This document shows, piece by piece, positions 43,901-48,142 of a stretch of DNA of 48,142 nt. How positions within the stretch are numbered: position 1 is the stretch's first letter; each line of letters starts with the position of its first letter. The position numbers and the translations under genes are program-made. The stretch covers positions 1-48,142 of the forward strand of contig JAAYQM010000095.1 in NCBI GenBank assembly GCA_012519315.1. The letters run 5' to 3'. The notes under the pieces are model-generated. The model saw only the letters and a list, made by a program, of their open reading frames with translations. It did no database searches and was not told the origin of the DNA. The stretch is from Clostridiales bacterium. GTDB lineage: Bacteria > Bacillota > Clostridia > Oscillospirales > CAG-272.

Positions 43901-45317
43901 TAACAGCCCCAATCTCGGTGATATGGTTGTTTAATGGGGAAAGCCCGGTTGTTTCTATATCAAAAATGACGAATTCATCATCAAAGGACGTATTAGTCTC
44001 ACCATAGAGGGCACGGGCGGTATCATCGACAAAATAAGCCTCCATGCCATAGATGATCTTCACACCGCTTCCTTTTGCGGCAAGCATCAGCTCAGGAAAA
44101 GCCTGCACATTTCCGTGATCGGTCACGGCAATGGCTGAATGTCCGAAGCGGCTCGCCGTCTCTACAAGCTCTTTCGGTCGGATAAGGGCATCCATCGACG
44201 AGAGGCAGGTATGCAGATGCAGCTCCACTCTTTTTTCGGGAGCGTTATCCTGCCGCTCCAGCTTTTTTATTTTGGCAATGGCGCTTGGCGCGATAATCGT
44301 CTCCCCGTCAAATTTGTCTGTGCGCACCCGCCCCTTCACCGCAAGAGGAACTCCCGGTTTCACCTGATTAAGCCAGCCCGTCTCTCCCTTCTTCAAGGAC
44401 ACACGCACATAAACGGCAACATCCCGGTCGGTAATCGATATGGTGATATGCTGCTTGTCCCCCCGTCTTGTTTCCTTTTTGACAACCTCAACAACCTCCC
44501 CAAGCACCGTCACCCCCGTCCCCGGCACAAGCACGCGGATCGGTGTCGGCTCCCCAATATCAATCCCTTCGCCGTAAATCACGCAAGGAGAGTCGATGTC
44601 AAAGCGCATGAACCCGACAGCATAAGTCGTCTCCCCGATTTTTTCGGCAACATCGGAGCAATCGGGGTGCAGAGAGGCTACCCGTGCAAAATTTTGATTT
44701 TCCTCAAAGGGAGCTGTCTCCCGCTGAGATTTTGCTAAAGAGGTGGCAGTAATCTCCGCAATGCTGCGGTCAAGGGCGGCAATCTGCCGCTCCTGCTCCA
44801 GCCGGCGCGCCTCCTCATATTGAGCCAAATTTTTTGACTTAGTGATTTGAACGGTAAAGTCAAGAGAAAATTCACTTTTTATAATATTAGAGATTATCTC
44901 GTTGGTTTTTGCCCCGTTCAAAAGATAAATCCCCCCATCGACAAAGGGGAGCTCAATGACAATCGTATCCTCCTGCAACTCAAATTTAGAATCATCGAAG
45001 AATCCCTTCGACACAGTGCCGATACGTTCGGTCTCCGTAAGTATCTCGGGCATATAATCAAGGGAGAAAAGCTCGGAAGGGTATTTCGGCAGAATCCGCA
45101 CCAGACTAAGTCCATGCGCCAATGCGGTCTCCCCCTCAATAGCATATAAAACGCTTTTTCTGACAAGAGATGGCAGCCTTAGAATAACCTCGACAATGCG
45201 GTTTTCCCGATCAAAGCGTGTTTTTTCCACCTTGCTTTTTTCCAGTATTCTTGAATAGATATTTGATGGTTGATACTTTGTAAATATCTGCAAAAAGGTC
45301 TTTTGCGGTTTTCCCAT
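40932..45317 (-). CDS. polC: DNA polymerase III PolC-type alpha subunit
   Basis: This 1461-residue Gram-positive replicase has N-terminal domains (1-230), an OB fold (about 240-350) and a PHP domain with VELHLHTCLSSMDALIRP (364-381). A DEDD 3'-5' exonuclease is inserted in the PHP domain (VIFDIETTGLSPLNNHITE, D453/E455; HNAAFDTGFI; HHRASDDAEML). The polymerase core follows: a zinc ribbon CPRCHYSQF...CPNCKIPMDG, then GDKSPDIDLNFSGD with catalytic Asp residues and HPGGIIV. It performs proofreading chromosomal replication. Length and domain order match full PolC. AAAGGAAC precedes ATG 45317. Confidence 0.97.
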   Translation of the reverse strand: MGKPQKTFLQIFTKYQPSNIYSRILEKSKVEKTRFDRENRIVEVILRLPSLVRKSVLYAIEGETALAHGLSLVRILPKYPSELFSLDYMPEILTETERIGTVSKGFFDDSKFELQEDTIVIELPFVDGGIYLLNGAKTNEIISNIIKSEFSLDFTVQITKSKNLAQYEEARRLEQERQIAALDRSIAEITATSLAKSQRETAPFEENQNFARVASLHPDCSDVAEKIGETTYAVGFMRFDIDSPCVIYGEGIDIGEPTPIRVLVPGTGVTVLGEVVEVVKKETRRGDKQHITISITDRDVAVYVRVSLKKGETGWLNQVKPGVPLAVKGRVRTDKFDGETIIAPSAIAKIKKLERQDNAPEKRVELHLHTCLSSMDALIRPKELVETASRFGHSAIAVTDHGNVQAFPELMLAAKGSGVKIIYGMEAYFVDDTARALYGETNTSFDDEFVIFDIETTGLSPLNNHITEIGAVKVKGGEVTDIYNTYVNPGVPIPQEITRLTGITDEMVADAPRICEVLPEFFDFIGDRVLVAHNAAFDTGFIRYAAEQCGLPFANAYLDTVALSRYVNPELSSHKLNVLADYFNLGSFNHHRASDDAEMLAKIFYCMVEKLRAEGIADTDSMLDAMSEKADPLKIRPYHQIILVKNRQGLKNLYKLVSMSYLKYYRRNPRVPKTVLNEHREGLIIGSACEAGELFSAVLDGRSESDLLKIAKYYDYLEIQPISNNRFLIENGKVADEEGLRNLNRKIVEIGRKANRPVVATCDAHFLNKEDEIARKILLDGMKYNDADRDINLYFRTTEEMLAEFSYLGEETAYEVVVKNTNLISDMIEDVRPIPEGQYTPKMEGAEEDLQRICWQTAHEKYGENLPPQVETRLTRELEAIIKHGFAVLYMIARKLVKNSEERGYLVGSRGSVGSSFVATMAGITEVNPLPPHYLCPRCHYSQFIDDGSVGSGFDLPEKDCPNCKIPMDGDGHDIPFETFLGFYGDKSPDIDLNFSGDVQAEAHKYTEVLFGEENVFRAGTLGTLASKTAFGFVAKYLEKREISLSRAQVDYLIGKCIGVKRTTSQHPGGIIVIPREYEVYDFTPVQYPADDVKSGVITTHFPFEYLHDTILKLDILGHDVPTKYKMMQQYSGVDPLSIPLNDKKVLSLFASTEALGVSPKMINSETGTFGMPEFGTKFVRQMLLETKPKCFSDLLQISGLSHGTDVWVGNAQDLIKNDICTISDVVGTRDNIMVYLIYKGLDKSMAFSIMEDVRKGRGFRPEYEEAMLANDVPEWYIESCKKIKYMFPKAHAAAYVMSALRLGWYKVYYPLEFYAAFFSVAPGGFDGEIVMRGRSHIFSLITAIEEKGKDATPKETEMLAALQLANECLARGIEFLPVDLYKSHPYHFLPENGKIRMPLNCLPGLGDTAALRIGTARVEGEFSSVEDLRQRAQVTKTVIEVLKRNGVIDFLSETDQLSFF

Positions 45318-45348
45318 TTATGCTGTTCCTTTCGTCAATATCCCCTCC

Positions 45349-45377
45349 ATTATATCATTCGCAAGAGAACTTTTCCA
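45349..45377 (-). promoter_or_regulatory. Probable polC promoter
   Basis: On the minus strand TGGAAA (45377-45372; 4 of 6 to consensus), 17 bp, TATAAT (45354-45349), about 30 bp before the polC start. Confidence 0.45.
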
Positions 45378-45424
45378 CAGAAATTCATCAAAATCAGCAA
45401 AATTACCGAAAACAGCAGCAAGAC

Positions 45425-45450
45425 GGCCCCTCCAAAACTTTGAAGGGGCC
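45425..45450 (-). terminator. Hairpin downstream of the serpin gene
   Basis: GGCCCCT (45425-45431) pairs with AGGGGCC (45444-45450), and CAAA/TTTG extends the stem. There is no long T run, so it is a moderate terminator candidate. Confidence 0.5.
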
Positions 45451-45494
45451 ATCCTTATTGTTATTTTTTTGCTTAACACAGCCACAAACTCGCT

Positions 45495-46763
45495 TTATCC
45501 GGAAATATTCATAACCGTTCCCAGAAAAACGGGCAATCCGGTTGCGTTGTCAACAATGGCATAGACAAAGGGGCGGTCAAGGCGCACAATTTTTGTCTCA
45601 ACATAGGCTTCATCCACTATCTCCACCTTAGTCACAGCTCCGGCCTTCGTCCCCAGCTCGTCAACCGAGATAAAGGTTTTATGCAAAACCTTCCCGATAA
45701 AAATGTTTCCTCTTGAGGATTCCCCCAGCCGTGAAAAATCAGCAGTACTACCGTAAAAAGCATCGGGCATGCCAAGCTCCTTCAGCGCATCATTCATTTT
45801 AACGGAATAATCATAGCTGAATTTTGGCAGATAAGCGCTGACAAGGGTTGAGGTTGCGCCCTTAATTGTAGCGGCAAAGCTTTCTCCCGTCAGGGATGCG
45901 ATATAATCGTCAATCGGGACATCCTCGTCAGGCAGGAGAGCCACAAAGCTGTAATGCCCGTCGGCATAGGGTTTGATAAAGCCGATAGCGCGCCCGTCCT
46001 CAAGGTATTTGTTTTCCTCAGAGAACATAAACTCAGCCGTCTGCTCCTCACCCGATATTGAAGTAAACTTTCCGCTGGCGATATTGGCTTTGTTATAAAC
46101 AGTCTCCCAGCGGGCGTCAAAGACCACCGCGTTAATGAGATACATCACCGCATCCTCGGAAATACTGTCGAGAATTTTATCGATCATTCCGTCAGTTTTA
46201 TCCTTAACCCAGTTGTTGATGTCATCAAGGGTTGCCTTGTCCTCAAAGGGAGCCTTATATGCCGCAGCATTGTAATAGTTGGCATTCCGCTGCAAAAAAT
46301 CGGGTTTTGCGGTAAATCTGCCCTCATCATCACGGAACCAAATGGAATTGGCAACACCAAGCTTTGACTTTTCGGTGCTTTTTAGGCTGTTTATATAGGT
46401 ATAAAGATACTCATTCAGCTCATCAATGGAAATACCGTCGCCAAGCACCGCTTCCATCTGTTCGAGGGTGTTCCCGTCAGCGCCGTTTGCCGTCATGGCA
46501 AGGGCGAGAAACACCGACAGGGGGGACACGAGGCTGTTTTCCTCGTCATCAATCGTCTTTTTGAAAAGATTGAAGTAAAAGTCAGACACCGCCGACAAGA
46601 ACTTGTCATCCGACGTTTTCCCCTCCACCTCTTCCGCCTTTATCCCCTTCATAAGGTCGGTAGCACTGATATCAAGGGAAAGCATGGAGCAGGAGACGGC
46701 ATTAAACACAACCGTCGCAAAGAGAATAAGACAACCAATACTCAGCATCACTTTTCGTTTCAT
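45495..46763 (-). CDS. Serpin-family protease inhibitor, predicted lipoprotein
   Basis: A signal peptide ends in FNAVSC (Cys25), suggesting attachment to the outer face of the membrane. The rest is a full-length serpin fold: SPLSVFLALAMTANGADGNT, VANSIWFRDD, LINAVVFDARWET, FIGKVLHKTFISVDE and RPFVYAIVDNATGLPVFLG are canonical serpin segments. The hinge is GTKAGAVT (371-378), where inhibitory serpins have GTEAAAAT. Counting Gly371 as P15 puts P1-P1' at Glu385-Ala386. Small hinge residues suggest an inhibitor rather than a non-inhibitory serpin. It begins 30 bp after the anti-sigma-like gene and is probably co-transcribed with the ECF sigma factor. Serpins are rare in bacteria but known in gut Clostridia. 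Confidence 0.92.
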   Translation of the reverse strand: MKRKVMLSIGCLILFATVVFNAVSCSMLSLDISATDLMKGIKAEEVEGKTSDDKFLSAVSDFYFNLFKKTIDDEENSLVSPLSVFLALAMTANGADGNTLEQMEAVLGDGISIDELNEYLYTYINSLKSTEKSKLGVANSIWFRDDEGRFTAKPDFLQRNANYYNAAAYKAPFEDKATLDDINNWVKDKTDGMIDKILDSISEDAVMYLINAVVFDARWETVYNKANIASGKFTSISGEEQTAEFMFSEENKYLEDGRAIGFIKPYADGHYSFVALLPDEDVPIDDYIASLTGESFAATIKGATSTLVSAYLPKFSYDYSVKMNDALKELGMPDAFYGSTADFSRLGESSRGNIFIGKVLHKTFISVDELGTKAGAVTKVEIVDEAYVETKIVRLDRPFVYAIVDNATGLPVFLGTVMNISG

Positions 46764-46793
46764 TTTCTAATAACCACCTTTCTTCGTATAACA

Positions 46794-47336
46794 CTATTCT
46801 ATCAGGGCGTCGATCAGTCTAAACAGCCTATCAGCCTGTGCCGTTGTCAGGGTGTGATAAATATCATTAATTGCAATCACTCGATTTTTAAAACAAAGAA
46901 CGGTCATCTCAACTCCGTCCCCATAGGTCAGGCGGAGGATATATCCGTCAAGCGGATAGTTTTCTTCCAGACCATCGCCGCTCTCATCAACCGATTCACC
47001 AAAGGAAAGAGTATCAAAAAAATCCCCTAGTTTCTTCACATCCTCATCCTTCTCTCCGACGGCATCCCTCTCCTTTATCAGATCGTTCGACGGGTACCGG
47101 CTAATCGCAACCGAGAGAATACCCGCCCCGTCAACAACCGCGCTTTCGGTATATGAATCGGTTGATATATCACTCTGATTTAGCAACCGGGGCAGCACTC
47201 CTATACCAAAGACAAATACCAAAGCGACCACTGGCAGCAGCGTCATCATTCTTTTTTTTCTCGCAGCTTTTTTTTTAATAAAATAACGATCTCTCTTTTC
47301 GTAAATGCTTCTCTTAAATTCCTCTCTGCTTTTCAC
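46794..47336 (-). CDS. Putative anti-sigma factor, single-pass membrane protein, 180 aa
   Basis: A basic cytoplasmic N-terminus (KRDRYFIKKKAARKKRM) precedes one membrane segment (about 30-48) and an extracytoplasmic domain that ends LTTAQADRLFRLIDALIE. The GTG start overlaps the sigma gene stop (GTGA), the usual layout of an ECF sigma factor with its anti-sigma partner. The N-terminal part is short and lacks a clear ZAS zinc motif, so the anti-sigma role is inferred from position. The outer domain is unassigned. The serpin gene follows 30 bp downstream. Confidence 0.65.
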   Translation of the reverse strand: MKSREEFKRSIYEKRDRYFIKKKAARKKRMMTLLPVVALVFVFGIGVLPRLLNQSDISTDSYTESAVVDGAGILSVAISRYPSNDLIKERDAVGEKDEDVKKLGDFFDTLSFGESVDESGDGLEENYPLDGYILRLTYGDGVEMTVLCFKNRVIAINDIYHTLTTAQADRLFRLIDALIE

Positions 47337-47884
47337 AGCTCAAACCCCTCCTTTCCCAAGGTGGCTTTGAGTGCTTTTTTTGCGCGATATACCAAGTTTT
47401 CAATCTGCTTCTTGCTCTTTTTCATAACCCTTGCCGCACTCTCATAGGACAGCTCCTCAAAATAAACAAGATGAATCGCCGCACGATAATCGGGCTGAAG
47501 CTGCTCAATCGCCCTATCAAGGGCACGGTAATCCTCCCGACGCAAAAGCTGCACCTCCGGCAAAGAGGTCTCGTCAGACTCCCTTGTCTGCAGTTCATGC
47601 ATATCCTCGGTCTGATATTTTCCCGCCCTCTTGATATAATTGACCGCCTTGTTTCGCCCTATCGTGTACAGATAGGTTTTCAGGGAATTTTTAAAATTAT
47701 ACCGTCTCGGATGTATCAACAGCTCAAGGAAGGTATCCTCGGCAAGATCCTCGGCTGTATCAAGATCATGCACATAACGGTTAATGAAAAATATCAATCC
47801 CTCCCGGTAAAGATCTAAAATTTCGTCAAAAGCGCTCTCGTCACCTTTAAGAAAACGGTGGTAGCTACTTGCACCGTTATCCAT
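47333..47884 (-). CDS. ECF-type RNA polymerase sigma factor
   Basis: The 183-residue sigma factor has region 2 as ESAFDEILDLYREGLIFFIN then DLDTAEDLAEDTFLELL, and region 4 as YRAAIHLVYFEELSYESAAR followed by KKSKKQIENLVYRAKKALKA. The chosen ATG at 47884 follows AAGGAGG by 6 bases; the frame extends to 47962 without family similarity. It overlaps the downstream anti-sigma-like gene and heads a three-gene unit ending in the serpin gene. The signal it responds to is unknown. No clear ECF-type autoregulatory promoter was identified in the 115 bp upstream. Confidence 0.9.
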   Translation of the reverse strand: MDNGASSYHRFLKGDESAFDEILDLYREGLIFFINRYVHDLDTAEDLAEDTFLELLIHPRRYNFKNSLKTYLYTIGRNKAVNYIKRAGKYQTEDMHELQTRESDETSLPEVQLLRREDYRALDRAIEQLQPDYRAAIHLVYFEELSYESAARVMKKSKKQIENLVYRAKKALKATLGKEGFEL

Positions 47885-48119
47885 TACTGCCTCCTTGTGA
47901 GGGAAAATATAAAAAACCAAAGAACCATGGCTCCTTTCAGGCCTTGAAATATCTCCCTGCATTTATTATTCAATTCAACTCGCAAAAACACTCACTTTTA
48001 TTAAGTTTTTTTATTTAGGCAGATTGTAAAATGAAGTTGCACTAACAAAAAGAATCCACAGCGATGAAACTTATGGTAGAATTGAGTTACGACACACCAA
48101 TTCTGAAAGGATCATCACT

Positions 48120-48142
48120 ATGGACAATCCAAATTGTAGCAC
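48120..48142 (+). CDS. Start of an unidentified gene, possibly a transposase (partial)
   Basis: The ATG at 48120 is preceded by GAAAGG at 9 bases and encodes MDNPNCS before the window ends. The sequence before it (GATTGTAAAATGAAGTTGCAC, about 48022-48042, partly shown) and the short product recall IS30-type ends in Firmicutes, but this is a weak recollection. If correct, both window edges lie in insertion sequences. Confidence 0.35.

Overview
The window looks like a chromosome segment of an endospore-forming, anaerobic Clostridia-type Firmicute, most likely an Oscillospiraceae/Ruminococcaceae-like organism. The reasons are its spore genes (spoIIR, gpr, spoIIP, a SigH-like sigma factor), a Gram-positive PolC replicase, the radical-SAM pair TIGR03960/TIGR03936, DUF512 and DUF4364 proteins, strong AAGGAGG ribosome binding sites, canonical 17-bp-spaced sigma-A promoters and a serpin. 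No rRNA, tRNA or CRISPR array was recognised. Both ends of the window run into probable transposase genes (IS3-type on the left, unassigned on the right).

Layout. 1-358: the end of an IS3-like element that has cut an mrp-type ATPase gene, leaving its 3' fragment. 617-2700: a hypothetical gene behind a structured leader, a tiny Thr/Glu-rich lipoprotein gene, and a 1-kb gap holding four near-perfect minus-strand promoters, a possible structured RNA and a possible 52-codon gene. 2864-5497: murJ (lipid II flippase) and a GT4 glycosyltransferase. 5508-5742: a strong promoter in front of a remnant resembling the N-terminus of acetylxylan esterases. 5873-11875 (minus): spoIIR, then DUF512 radical SAM - lipoprotein - der - obgE, a ribosome-assembly GTPase cluster. 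12100-14714 (minus): serC-serA serine biosynthesis behind a 215-nt leader. 14900-17384: a DUF378 protein and a lone large serine recombinase with a small partner ORF. 17765-24119 (minus): TIGR03960/TIGR03936, a P-type-ATPase-like protein that has lost its catalytic motifs, and rlmB. 24581-28641 (minus): zinc-ribbon protein, SigH-like sigma factor, DUF4364 protein and an orphan oligopeptide-binding lipoprotein. 29101-31931 (plus): gpr, spoIIP and a small exported protein. 32029-33460: a small membrane protein and a LexA-like self-cleaving repressor, divergently transcribed around paired 12-bp repeats. 33549-40799 (minus): a nine-gene histidine operon hisZ-G-D-C-B-A-F-I-E that lacks hisH and has a dyad operator over its promoter. 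40932-47884 (minus): polC, then an ECF sigma - membrane anti-sigma-like - lipoprotein serpin operon.

Most genes are single-copy housekeeping or sporulation genes with conserved motifs. The unusual material is the degenerate P-type ATPase, the promoter-dense gap at 2.0-2.7 kb, the repressor/membrane-protein pair with its operator repeats, the ECF-controlled serpin and the his operator. Family names rest on recalled signature motifs; no database search was run.
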